The notes beneath the pieces are model-generated. The model was not told where the DNA came from, did no database searches, and worked only from the letters and a program-made list of their open reading frames with translations. Shown here in pieces: positions 16,598 to 25,243 of a DNA stretch of 64,000 nt; the first letter of the stretch is position 1, and every line of letters starts with the position of its first letter. The position numbers and the translations under genes are program-made. This DNA is from Chryseobacterium endalhagicum (lineage in GTDB: Bacteria > Bacteroidota > Bacteroidia > Flavobacteriales > Weeksellaceae): positions 2,183,856 through 2,247,855 of the forward strand of contig NZ_JAELVM010000001.1 in assembly GCF_016745235.1 (NCBI RefSeq), read 5' to 3'.

Positions 16598-17293
16598 TTA
16601 CTTAATTAAAATTCCCGTTAAAACAGCCATTCCAAAACTCAGCAATGTGCCGATAAGCACATATTCCGTGAGTTTTCTCTGCTTGGCCTGCGCCAGATCA
16701 CTGAATCTGAAAACAGATTTGGCGGCTACCATAAAACCTACGCCTTCCCAGTGGTTGACCATGATAAAGGTAAAAACCAGAAGACGTTCCAATATTCCGA
16801 TATATTTTCCTGCACTCGACAGTGATTCGGTCTGTAAACTGCTTTGTGTCTCCGGAACCGGCGTCCATGAAGACAATAATATTTTAATGAAAATAGAGGC
16901 AGGTGTTGTGAGGAACAATGCTGCCATCAGTATTTTTAAAAATTCCTGGGTATTCAGAAAGCCAAAACTGAATTCTTTAGAATAAAATGAAATTCCTGCG
17001 ATCACAAGAATATGCAGCAGCTGATCTATAAAAAACCATCTCTTCTTATTCTTTAACGTCTGGAACATCAGTTTCGAGGCATCAATGATAAAATGTGTAA
17101 TCCCGATAAGCAGTGAAATCCACCACAGGTCTGTATTCCAAAGGAAAACAAAGCTTAAAACGGTATGGATCAGAACATGAAGATACAGATACGGGCTTTT
17201 CAGCTTACGGCGTTCTTTATCTGCAACCCAAGAATTTGGCTGAAGAATAAAATCTCCGAGTAGATGTGCCAATATGAGTTTAGTAAAGATCAT
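16598..17293 (-). CDS. DUF3307 integral membrane protein
   Basis: A 231-residue membrane protein. The N-terminus IFTKLILAHLLGDFILQP is the DUF3307 signature; HIVIDA-like FIIDASKLMFQ follows. About five or six hydrophobic segments can be read (residues 33-53, 55-72, 85-100, 112-130, 170-190 and the C-terminus). Function is unknown. It begins 2 bp after the SatD-like regulator's stop, so the two form an operon; the pairing suggests that the membrane protein is the regulated function. Confidence 0.82.
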   Translation of the reverse strand: MIFTKLILAHLLGDFILQPNSWVADKERRKLKSPYLYLHVLIHTVLSFVFLWNTDLWWISLLIGITHFIIDASKLMFQTLKNKKRWFFIDQLLHILVIAGISFYSKEFSFGFLNTQEFLKILMAALFLTTPASIFIKILLSSWTPVPETQSSLQTESLSSAGKYIGILERLLVFTFIMVNHWEGVGFMVAAKSVFRFSDLAQAKQRKLTEYVLIGTLLSFGMAVLTGILIK

Positions 17294-17295
17294 GC

Positions 17296-17901
17296 TTACA
17301 GTTCTGAGATTTTCTTTCTAAAATATTGATTCGTTTCTACGATAAGTTCGTAGTTGGCGCGTTTCAGTCTCTGGCTTACCGAGGACTGTGAAATAGCAAA
17401 TTTCTTAGCGAGATCTTCCTGTGTGATATCTTCATTCATGATCATTTCGTGGATGATCTCTGCTGTAGCTACCGTCCAGCTGTCAAAATCTTTTGAGGAC
17501 CATTTGAGAAGGATATTCAGGTCCCGGTCTACGGCTTCACTGGAGGTTTTGATGGAAACGGTGTGGCCGTCACTTTTAAGGTCATTCAGAAGGCGTCCGG
17601 AATGTACGTACGCTGTTCCGTTCGATTCGGTGATTTTTTCAGAGGAAAAATTCTCTTCACCAATGCCTATGGCAATCCGTACATCTAAATTTTCCTGGCT
17701 TCTTATGAGAGACTTAATGGCTAGAAAACGCCAGAATACCTGGTCAATATTACATTTGAACTGAAATTCGTCTCCTCTGTAGATTTCCCATGCGAGCGGT
17801 GAACTTCCCCAGTTTTCCAGGAGATTCTTGAGTTTGGTGATCCAAACTTCTGTGTCTGCATGCTGTGAATTTATAATATCACCGGTTATGACCGCTATCA
17901 T
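17296..17901 (-). CDS. SatD-like regulator: cyclase-like domain plus C-terminal HTH
   Basis: A 201-residue SatD-family protein. The N-terminal 130 residues have a nucleotide-cyclase-like look: AVITGDIINS (Asp8) and YRGDEFQF (Asp44-Glu45) resemble the two acidic metal-binding sites of class III cyclase/GGDEF folds. Residues about 158-185 (ITQEDLAKKFAISQSSVSQR) form a helix-turn-helix like sigma region 4 or LuxR-type HTH. Upstream lie three phased operator palindromes, the first overlapping its -7 box, so autorepression is likely. Whether the N-domain binds a nucleotide is inference. Cotranscribed with DUF3307. Confidence 0.8.
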   Translation of the reverse strand: MIAVITGDIINSQHADTEVWITKLKNLLENWGSSPLAWEIYRGDEFQFKCNIDQVFWRFLAIKSLIRSQENLDVRIAIGIGEENFSSEKITESNGTAYVHSGRLLNDLKSDGHTVSIKTSSEAVDRDLNILLKWSSKDFDSWTVATAEIIHEMIMNEDITQEDLAKKFAISQSSVSQRLKRANYELIVETNQYFRKKISEL

Positions 17902-17905
17902 TGTG

Positions 17906-17913
17906 CAAATATA
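17906..17913 (-). promoter_or_regulatory. -7 box of the SatD-DUF3307 operon
   Basis: Minus-strand TATATTTG, 4 bp upstream of the ATG and overlapping operator 1. The very short leader suggests transcription starts at or next to the start codon. Confidence 0.5.
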
Positions 17914-17987
17914 AGCATAATTACTTATAAATAAAAAATATAAGCAGAAACACTTATAGATATTGATTATTAGTGAATCTGCTTATA
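17910..17987 (-). promoter_or_regulatory. Array of three 20-bp operators, 29 bp apart
   Basis: Sites at 17910-17929, 17939-17958 and 17968-17987 each read TATAAG-N8-CTTATA (the third is TATTAG-N8-CTTATA, one mismatch). Start-to-start distance is 29 bp both times. Site 1 covers the -7 box of the SatD gene. The outer parts of sites 2 and 3 also form a longer inverted repeat, TATAAGCAGA / TCTGCTTATA. Read directly from sequence; the binding protein is inferred. Confidence 0.75.
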
Positions 17988-18085
17988 TCAATGATGTCTT
18001 GAATAGATGTGAATTGTGAATTTTCAATGAGTGAATTTGGGCCAAAAAGCGAAATGACTACAGAGCAAAATTGCTTTATACCCCA

Positions 18086-18160
18086 CGTCATTGCGAGCAA
18101 AGCGAAGCAATCTTCTTATCAATCTCTTAAATGAAATTGCTTCGCTTTACTCAATGGCGT
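18086..18160. repeat. CGTCATTGCGAG-type dispersed inverted repeat
   Basis: CGTCATTGCGAGCAAAGCGA (18086-18105) continues to AGCAAT and is mirrored by ATTGCTTCGCTTT...CAATGGCG at 18136-18160. This sequence type is widespread in intergenic DNA of unrelated bacteria. It lies just past the 3' end of the endonuclease gene and may serve as its terminator. Confidence 0.65.
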
Positions 18161-18165
18161 TGTTA

Positions 18166-20028
18166 TTATTTTTTAATAAACTGATACGCTTTATCATCCA
18201 GTTTTAAGAAATAGAAACCAGCCGGAAGACTTTGTACCGAAATATTTTTCTTATTTCTGAACGGTTCTTTTTCAGTGTAGATCACTTTTCCTGAAGCATC
18301 TGTTATCTGAGCTGTTTTTATATCCTTAATTTCTCCGCTTACGAAAAGATCATCATGAACAGGGTTGGGATATATTTTAAATTCTTTATTGGAAGTAATC
18401 AGATCCGTAGTAGAGAGTGTTCCAAGATTCTGGCAGTAATCGGTTCCAAAAGAGTCCCATTCACTGATATTAAATGTCACAGAAGGCTGAGTCACAGTAT
18501 TTTTTCTGTAAAGAGAAACATCTCCGTATGAATTGCTTACAAACTTACTTCCTATCGCATCAACTGTCGCTGATTTATAGATCAGCTCTACGTATTGGGT
18601 TCCCGCAAAAGTCAGTGCATCGCCTGCTGTAAGAAACCTTGCATCATTATTCGTATAACAGGATAGTGCCGCTTTTGGATTCAGAATAACGAAATTCTGA
18701 TTATTGGGAATTTTCCCTTCCAGTTCAAAACTGTTTCCATAATAATAGGAAGTATTTGTACTGTTATAATATTGTACTCTTATGCTGTAGTTATTTAAAT
18801 CTACTTCGTGACCTGTTCTGTTGACAATTTCCAGTGCTTTGTTATTGCCTGAACCTTCAATATATTTAACGATGAAAAGATCCTTAGAATTAGTGTCCGA
18901 TGCTGATGTAGACACTGTACTCACATTGCTGTCCGGAGACTGCAGATAACCCTGATCATACGCTTTTACCGTAAAAGAATAAGAAGTGGAAGGAGTCAGA
19001 TGATCAATAATGATGGATGTAGATTTCGTGGTAGCTGCAAGAACTCCATTCTGATAAATATTATATCCGATAACATCCGGGCTAGTACTCGGCGACCACG
19101 CCAAATGCGTATAATAAGCTCCGGTCTGAGTTGAATTTAAATTTAAAGGAGCCTGTGGCACTACAGCGTCAGGGGTCTGCACCCAGATAGCATTCACCCA
19201 CTGAGGATTGTCAATAAAAGGGTTTCTGTTTTTCTGAATAGCATAGATCGCATTATTCCGGTCTGTTTCTCTTTGAGATACGGGATCCTGAAGGTGCCAT
19301 TGAAGCAGCATCGAAATATAAGCCGGATCAAAAGCCCGTTCTGCGGTTCCATCCAAAGCAGACCGGTCTATCGCCGGGTTAATATTGGTAGAATAATTAA
19401 ATGAAGGCAGCTTGTCTTCATACCTTACCGCAAAATAGAGCAGCATTCTCGCAATATCCCCTTTGAATTCATCCAAAGGCTCATACACTCTGTTCGTATA
19501 CACATAGTTAGGAATAGCACTGTTGGCAATTTTAGAAGTATTGGTAAAGGTATAATGAACCGTGGAATTCCCAACGCCATAAGGATAATTATTTCTCAGC
19601 TGATTAATCCTCGCATCCGTAGGAATCACAAAATGCAAATCCGAATACATCGGGTAATTACTGTCAAAAGTACTTTGCGGAACCACGTGCTCTCTGTTAT
19701 ATCCAAGTCCTTCTGCACCTGAAGTACTGATCAGGTTGGCTGAAGTATATTCATAAGAATCCGGGCCGGAAGGAATTTCCGAATATAGATCCAGTAAAAT
19801 CGTCGTATTCGTTGGTCCATGGTCATAATATTTATCTAAATCGGTCTGATTATACAGATTGGGTAAATCACCATAATGCCAGTTGATATTCTTTTCAGAA
19901 ATAATATCGTGCAGTTTAGACTTCAGCGCATAGCCGGTAAGTCCGGTCGCCCCATCATAATATCCTGCCGGAATCTGGGCGGAAATTAAAGATGAAATTA
20001 AAATAACAGGTAGTAAAAGTTTTTTCAT
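18166..20028 (-). CDS. secreted endonuclease I-type nuclease with FN3 and T9SS sorting domain
   Basis: A 620-residue secreted protein: signal peptide (residues 1-17, MKKLLLPVILISSLISAQ), endonuclease I-type His-Me-finger nuclease (about 20-285, with GYNREHVVPQS as catalytic His segment and SDLHFVIPTD), fibronectin type III domain (about 292-375), a lamin-tail-like domain (about 380-500, ALEIVNRTGHEVDLNNYSI), and a C-terminal T9SS type A sorting domain starting at FKIYPNPVHDD. It likely degrades extracellular DNA or RNA at or outside the cell surface for nutrition or biofilm turnover. Monocistronic. Confidence 0.9.
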   Translation of the reverse strand: MKKLLLPVILISSLISAQIPAGYYDGATGLTGYALKSKLHDIISEKNINWHYGDLPNLYNQTDLDKYYDHGPTNTTILLDLYSEIPSGPDSYEYTSANLISTSGAEGLGYNREHVVPQSTFDSNYPMYSDLHFVIPTDARINQLRNNYPYGVGNSTVHYTFTNTSKIANSAIPNYVYTNRVYEPLDEFKGDIARMLLYFAVRYEDKLPSFNYSTNINPAIDRSALDGTAERAFDPAYISMLLQWHLQDPVSQRETDRNNAIYAIQKNRNPFIDNPQWVNAIWVQTPDAVVPQAPLNLNSTQTGAYYTHLAWSPSTSPDVIGYNIYQNGVLAATTKSTSIIIDHLTPSTSYSFTVKAYDQGYLQSPDSNVSTVSTSASDTNSKDLFIVKYIEGSGNNKALEIVNRTGHEVDLNNYSIRVQYYNSTNTSYYYGNSFELEGKIPNNQNFVILNPKAALSCYTNNDARFLTAGDALTFAGTQYVELIYKSATVDAIGSKFVSNSYGDVSLYRKNTVTQPSVTFNISEWDSFGTDYCQNLGTLSTTDLITSNKEFKIYPNPVHDDLFVSGEIKDIKTAQITDASGKVIYTEKEPFRNKKNISVQSLPAGFYFLKLDDKAYQFIKK

Positions 20029-20171
20029 TCCTTAAAAATTGGGTGACTAAAATAGTAAATTAAAACACTTAAAGTTCTGAAAAAAATATTAAAAAATCAT
20101 TAATTAATAAAATATAAAAAATTGATTATTAAAATATTGCGTATACAACCCTATGGACTAAATAATTATTT

Positions 20172-20200
20172 TTGGCTTTCCGTCAATTTGGTTATCTTTG
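20172..20200 (+). promoter_or_regulatory. Promoter of the acyl-CoA dehydrogenase gene
   Basis: TTG at 20172-20174, 18 bp, TATCTTTG at 20193-20200: a complete Bacteroidota promoter. The TTG inside the -7 box is in frame with the gene but is not the start. Confidence 0.75.
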
Positions 20201-20221
20201 GGAACTAACTATTTTATCTAT

Positions 20222-21361
20222 ATGAACACAGAGACTATTGACAACATTAAAATGATAGCGGAAACAGCAAGAGAATTTGCTGAGAAGAATATCCGACCGA
20301 ATATTATGGAGTGGGACGAGAGCCAGACATTTCCAAAAGACTTATTTCACCAGCTGGGAGAAATGGGTTTCATGGGAATTGTAGTTCCTGAGCAGTACGG
20401 AGGTTCCGGTCTGGGTTATCATGAATATGTTGCTATTCTGGATGAAATCTCTCAGGTAGACCCTTCTATCGGTCTTTCTGTAGCAGCACACAACTCACTT
20501 TGTACCAATCATATTTATGAGTTTGGGAACGAAGAGCAGAGAAACAAGTGGCTTCCACAGCTGGCTTCAGGAAAAGTAATCGGTGCATGGGGACTTACTG
20601 AGCACAATACAGGTTCTGATTCAGGAGGTATGTCTACCACTGCTGTAAGAGATGGCGACGAGTGGATCATCAGCGGAGCTAAAAACTTTATTACCCACGC
20701 TATTTCCGGAGACATTGCCGTAGTAATGACCAGAACAGGTGAAAAAGGAGCTAAAAACAATTCTACCGCTTTCGTTTTAGAAAAAGGAATGCCTGGATTT
20801 ACTTCAGGAAAGAAAGAAAACAAGCTTGGAATGCGTGCTTCTGAAACTGCTGAACTTATCTTTGACAGCGTTCGTGTACCGGATTCCCACCGTTTGGGAG
20901 AAGTAGGTGAAGGTTTCAAGCAGGCTATGAAAATTTTGGATGGCGGAAGAATTTCTATCGCTGCCTTAAGTTTAGGAACAGCAAGAGGAGCTTACAAAGC
21001 GGCTTTGAAATATGCTAAAGAAAGACACCAGTTCGGAAAAGCTATTGCTGAATTCCAGGCGATCAACTTTATGCTTGCTGATATGGCAACAGAAATTGAC
21101 GCTGCTGAACTTCTGATCCAAAGAGCATCAACCTTGAAAAATGCCAAGCAAAAAATGACCAAAGAAGGAGCAATGGCTAAATTGTATGCTTCTGAGGCCT
21201 GTGTAAGAATTTCCAACAATGCCGTTCAGATCTTCGGAGGTTACGGATATACAAAGGACTTCCCTGCTGAGAAATTCTACAGAGATTCCAAATTATGTAC
21301 GATTGGTGAAGGAACTTCTGAAATCCAGAGAATGGTGATCGGAAGAGATATTACAAAATAA
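20222..21361 (+). CDS. acyl-CoA dehydrogenase
   Basis: A 379-residue FAD-dependent acyl-CoA dehydrogenase (alpha,beta-dehydrogenation of acyl-CoA in fatty-acid or branched-chain degradation). The start ATG 20222 gives MNTETIDNIKMIAE. Signatures: GAWGLTEHNTGSDSGG (FAD/substrate), KNFITHA, RHQFGKAIAEFQAI, and the C-terminal QIFGGYGYTKDFPAE plus IGEGTSEIQRMVIGR with the catalytic glutamate region. Chain-length preference cannot be read. Followed 17 bp later by a DinB protein gene in the same direction. Confidence 0.93.
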   Translation: MNTETIDNIKMIAETAREFAEKNIRPNIMEWDESQTFPKDLFHQLGEMGFMGIVVPEQYGGSGLGYHEYVAILDEISQVDPSIGLSVAAHNSLCTNHIYEFGNEEQRNKWLPQLASGKVIGAWGLTEHNTGSDSGGMSTTAVRDGDEWIISGAKNFITHAISGDIAVVMTRTGEKGAKNNSTAFVLEKGMPGFTSGKKENKLGMRASETAELIFDSVRVPDSHRLGEVGEGFKQAMKILDGGRISIAALSLGTARGAYKAALKYAKERHQFGKAIAEFQAINFMLADMATEIDAAELLIQRASTLKNAKQKMTKEGAMAKLYASEACVRISNNAVQIFGGYGYTKDFPAEKFYRDSKLCTIGEGTSEIQRMVIGRDITK

Positions 21362-21378
21362 CTTTAATACCTTATACC

Positions 21379-21876
21379 ATGATCAAGCAAGCCCTTTTAG
21401 GTGAATTTCTGCATGAAGCAGAAAACACCAGGAAAATTCTTAAAGCAATTCCGGACAGTGCTTTAGACTGGAAACCGTCTGAAAAGAACTGGACAACCGG
21501 CCAGCTCGCGTCCCATATTGCAGAAGTTTACAACTGGTATGATTCCACCTTTAATCAGGATGTTTTTGATATGGGCGCTTACCGGTATGACAAAGGAGAT
21601 ATTTCTAAAGCGGAGAATATTGTTGCTAAATTTGAAGAAAATGTAGCCCAAGCTCAGAAAGTTCTGGAAAACTCCGATGAGAATACCTATTTCAATGAAT
21701 GGAAGATGGAAGTGAATGGAAACGTTGTTTTCCCTCCCACTCAGAGGATACAGGTAATCAGAGGTTTTTTATACAATCATCTGTACCATCACAGAGGTGA
21801 GCTGGTGGTTTATTTAAGGTCAACGGGCAATAAAGTTCCGGGGCTTTACGGACCTACCGCAGATGATAAAATGTAA
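21379..21876 (+). CDS. DinB family protein
   Basis: A 165-residue DinB-superfamily protein (metal-binding four-helix fold). Histidines are at about 46 (LASHIAEV) and in NHLYHHRGELVVYLR near residue 133-138, the usual metal triad. The W-x-P segment LDWKPSEKNWTTGQL is typical. DinB proteins include thiol-dependent S-transferases and damage-inducible proteins; the precise role is unknown. Located 17 bp after the dehydrogenase and closed by a strong terminator, so probably cotranscribed. Confidence 0.87.
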   Translation: MIKQALLGEFLHEAENTRKILKAIPDSALDWKPSEKNWTTGQLASHIAEVYNWYDSTFNQDVFDMGAYRYDKGDISKAENIVAKFEENVAQAQKVLENSDENTYFNEWKMEVNGNVVFPPTQRIQVIRGFLYNHLYHHRGELVVYLRSTGNKVPGLYGPTADDKM

Positions 21877-21901
21877 TTAAGAATTATTTTATTAATAAAT
21901 G

Positions 21902-21938
21902 AATAGCATACGCATTTTGCGTGTGCTATTTTCTTTTT
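21902..21938 (+). terminator. Terminator after the DinB gene
   Basis: AATAGCATACGCA (21902-21914) and TGCGTGTGCTATT (21918-21930), 3-base loop, then TTCTTTTTTT. Confidence 0.9.
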
Positions 21939-22080
21939 TTGAGATAATAGATTTTGGATTATATTCAATGCATAATATATTATTTTGAACAGATATTCTA
22001 AATTTTTCTTAAAAATTTTTGTTTTTCGTAATATATTTTTTATTAATTTTAACATTCCACAATCAAAAATAATATTTAAT

Positions 22081-25008
22081 ATGAAAAAACAATTATCCAT
22101 GATTGGAATGCTTCTTATTACGGGCATTTCTTTCGCGCAGACTGACCGTCTATGGAGTGAAGGTTCAAAAAAAGCACCTTCAGACATTTTTGAGAACAAA
22201 ACCCTGATCACCAATCCGAAGATTTACAGCTTAGATTTTGCAGGATTAAAGAACGCCCTTGCAAAAGCTCCCAAAAGACTCGCACCGGGAGAAAAATCTG
22301 AAATCATCATTTCTTTTCCTAATTCTGAAGGAAAGATGGAAAACTTTAAGGTAAGGGAAAATTCAAACTTCGACCCTCAGCTTGCCGCGAAATATCCGGA
22401 TATCAAATCTTATGTAGGCGAAGGCCTTGACGATCCTACTTCAACGGTATACTTCAGTATCTCTCCGCTTGGTCTTTCTTCTATGGAAATTTACGGAGAT
22501 AAATCCGCTGTTTTCATTGAGCCTTACACCAAAGACCTTTCTTCTTACGTAGTCTATAGAAAGTCTGATAAGAAAGATGATTTAAGCAAATTTGAATGTA
22601 CTGTTATCGACGTTGCCGAAAAAGGTGTATCCAATGCCAACATCGCCGCAAGACCCAATGCGGATGATGCCAAGCTGAGAACATTCAGACTCGCACTTTC
22701 CAGCACCGGAGAATACACCGCGTATTTCGGAGGTACCAAAGCCAATGCCCTTGCAGCAATGAACAATACCATGACCCGCGTCAACGGTGTTTTCGAAAAA
22801 GATTTTGCTGCCAGAATGGTGCTTATCGCCAACAATGACGCTGTAATTTATACCAATGCCTCTACAGATCCCTATTCTGCCGCTTCATCAATGAGCAACT
22901 GGAACTCCCAGCTTCAAAGTACCCTTACTTCGGTAATCGGGGAAGCCAACTATGACATCGGGCACTTATTCGGAGCTTCCGGAGGAGGCGGAAATGCAGG
23001 ATGCATCGGCTGCGTCTGTACAAATGGCTCAAAAGGAAGCGGATATACTTCACCGCTGGATGCCATTCCTTCAGGTGATAATTTCGATATTGATTTTGTA
23101 GCCCACGAAATGGGACATCAGTTCGGAGGAAATCACACCATGTCCCACAGCACGGAAAGATCCGGAAACAATATGGAACCGGGATCAGGCTCTACCATTA
23201 TGGGGTATGCAGGGATTACCGCTCAGGATGTCCAGCCGCATTCGGATGCCTTCTTCCATGCCGTAAGTATCCAGCAGATCACTAATAATATCAAAGCTAA
23301 AACATGTCCGGTAAGCACTTCTACAGGAAATGCTATTCCTACAGCAGATGCCGGTCTTGATTATACCATTCCGAAAGGAACACCGTTCATGCTTACGGGC
23401 AGCGGAACCGATACGAACGGAGATGCATTAACGTATGTCTGGGAGCAGATGGACAGCGCTACGTCTTCGCAGACAGGAGCCAGTTCTGCAGCCAGTGCGA
23501 CCAAGACATCAGGACCAACTTTCAGATCATGGACGCCGACGGCTTCTCCAACGAGATACTTCCCAAGAATGGCCTCTATATTAACAGGAGCTACCACTAC
23601 GGCAGGTTCTGAGATTACAGTAGAAGCCTTACCTACTGTTGCAAGATCTTTAAATTTCAGATTTACAGTGCGCGACAACAGAGCCGGAGGTTCAGGAAAC
23701 AATTCTGACGATGCTCTGATCACTGTAAACGGAACCGCAGGACCTTTCAGTGTTTCTTCACAAAACTCAGCAACATCTTACGCAGGAGGAAGCTCACAGA
23801 CCGTTACATGGAACGTTGCGGGAACCACTGCCAATAATGTGAACGCTGCCAATGTAGACATTTTATGGTCCACAGACAGTGGAAACACCTGGACTACCCT
23901 TCTTGCAGGAACTCCAAATGACGGCACACAGGCAGTAACCATTCCAAATTCATCCACTACAACGGGAAGAATTATGGTAAAAGGCTCCAATCATATCTTC
24001 TTTGATGTGAATAACGCCAACATCACTGTAAATGCAGGTTCCGGTACCGACACTGTAGCGCCTACAGCTCCTACTCTTGCCGCTTCAGGAACTACCGCTA
24101 CCACAACAAATCTTTCATGGAGCGGAGCTACCGACAACGTTGGAGTTACAGGATATGATGTATATATGAACGGATCAATGATCGGTAATACAGCATCTAC
24201 TACCTATACTGTAACAAGCTTAACGCCTGCTACAACATACAGCTTCACTGTAAAATCTAAAGATGCGGCAGGAAACGTTTCCCCATCAAGCAATACAGTG
24301 AGCGTGACAACGCTTTCAGGAGGTACGGTTACTTACTGTTCTGCTGCTGCCACCAATACAGCGGATGAAAGAATCGGAAATGTGAAATTCGGAACTATTA
24401 ATAACACTTCAACAGGAACTGCAGGTTATGAAGACTTCACTTCTGTTTCTGCCAATGTTACAAAAGGAACCGCTTACACCATCTCAGTAACTCCTACATG
24501 GACTTCAACTGTTTACAGCGAAGCTTATGCGGTTTATATTGACTACAATGGTGACGGCGACTTTACAGACAGCGGTGAACTGGCATGGTCTAAAGCCGGA
24601 TCTACAACCACTCCTGCAACAGGCAGCATTACCATTCCTGCTACAGCTACCGCCGGATCTACCAGAATGAGAGTAATGATGAAATACAGCTCATTGCCTA
24701 CCTCTTCATGTGGATCGTACACTTACGGTCAGGTTGAAGATTATACACTGAATATTGTTTCTTCAGGAAGAGGTGATCTTACGGATACCAAAGACCTGAT
24801 TACAGATATTAAGCTTTATCCAAACCCTGTAAGAGATATGCTGCATATTTCAAATACAACTTCTGAAGACTATAAGATCTTCGATATGGGCGGAAAACTG
24901 ATCAATTCAGGAAAACTGGAAAGAGGCAGTGTGAATGTAAGCGGGCTTATCAAAGGTGCCTACATGATCCAGATTGGAGAAACCAGCAAAAGATTTATCA
25001 AAAACTAG
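22081..25008 (+). CDS. secreted metzincin metalloprotease with FN3, GEVED and T9SS domains
   Basis: A 975-residue exported zinc protease. The start is ATG 22081 (signal peptide MKKQLSMIGMLLITGISFAQ); the frame is open further upstream but without signal character. A propeptide-like region precedes a reprolysin-type catalytic domain with HEMGHQFGGNH (His342, Glu343, His346, His352) and a Met-turn MGYAGI. Then come a beta-sandwich region (about 425-660), an FN3 domain (about 672-760), a GEVED domain (about 765-895, YIDYNGDGDFTDSGE and GQVEDYTL) and a T9SS sorting domain (LYPNPVRDMLHIS). A cysteine cluster GCIGCVCTNGS lies before the zinc site. Paralog of the next gene. Confidence 0.92.
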   Translation: MKKQLSMIGMLLITGISFAQTDRLWSEGSKKAPSDIFENKTLITNPKIYSLDFAGLKNALAKAPKRLAPGEKSEIIISFPNSEGKMENFKVRENSNFDPQLAAKYPDIKSYVGEGLDDPTSTVYFSISPLGLSSMEIYGDKSAVFIEPYTKDLSSYVVYRKSDKKDDLSKFECTVIDVAEKGVSNANIAARPNADDAKLRTFRLALSSTGEYTAYFGGTKANALAAMNNTMTRVNGVFEKDFAARMVLIANNDAVIYTNASTDPYSAASSMSNWNSQLQSTLTSVIGEANYDIGHLFGASGGGGNAGCIGCVCTNGSKGSGYTSPLDAIPSGDNFDIDFVAHEMGHQFGGNHTMSHSTERSGNNMEPGSGSTIMGYAGITAQDVQPHSDAFFHAVSIQQITNNIKAKTCPVSTSTGNAIPTADAGLDYTIPKGTPFMLTGSGTDTNGDALTYVWEQMDSATSSQTGASSAASATKTSGPTFRSWTPTASPTRYFPRMASILTGATTTAGSEITVEALPTVARSLNFRFTVRDNRAGGSGNNSDDALITVNGTAGPFSVSSQNSATSYAGGSSQTVTWNVAGTTANNVNAANVDILWSTDSGNTWTTLLAGTPNDGTQAVTIPNSSTTTGRIMVKGSNHIFFDVNNANITVNAGSGTDTVAPTAPTLAASGTTATTTNLSWSGATDNVGVTGYDVYMNGSMIGNTASTTYTVTSLTPATTYSFTVKSKDAAGNVSPSSNTVSVTTLSGGTVTYCSAAATNTADERIGNVKFGTINNTSTGTAGYEDFTSVSANVTKGTAYTISVTPTWTSTVYSEAYAVYIDYNGDGDFTDSGELAWSKAGSTTTPATGSITIPATATAGSTRMRVMMKYSSLPTSSCGSYTYGQVEDYTLNIVSSGRGDLTDTKDLITDIKLYPNPVRDMLHISNTTSEDYKIFDMGGKLINSGKLERGSVNVSGLIKGAYMIQIGETSKRFIKN

Positions 25009-25032
25009 TAACCCAATTGATTAAACTATGTC

Positions 25033-25065
25033 AATACTGTCTCTTTCGAGGCAGTATTTTTTTTG
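25033..25065 (+). terminator. Terminator after metalloprotease 1
   Basis: AATACTGTCTC (25033-25043) and GAGGCAGTATT (25048-25058) followed by TTTTTT. Nearly the same hairpin ends the paralog at 27507. Confidence 0.9.
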
Positions 25066-25243
25066 AATTTTTTTAACCATTTTAAGCAAATCAGATGTAT
25101 TTTTTTCGGTAATATAAAATTTGAATTATTATTCAACGTTAAAAGAAACAAATTAATGAACGACTTCATAAAATGTTGTATATGAGCATTTTTCATAGAA
25201 TATTATTCACTAATTTTAGATTTACCAATTATAATATATTTAT

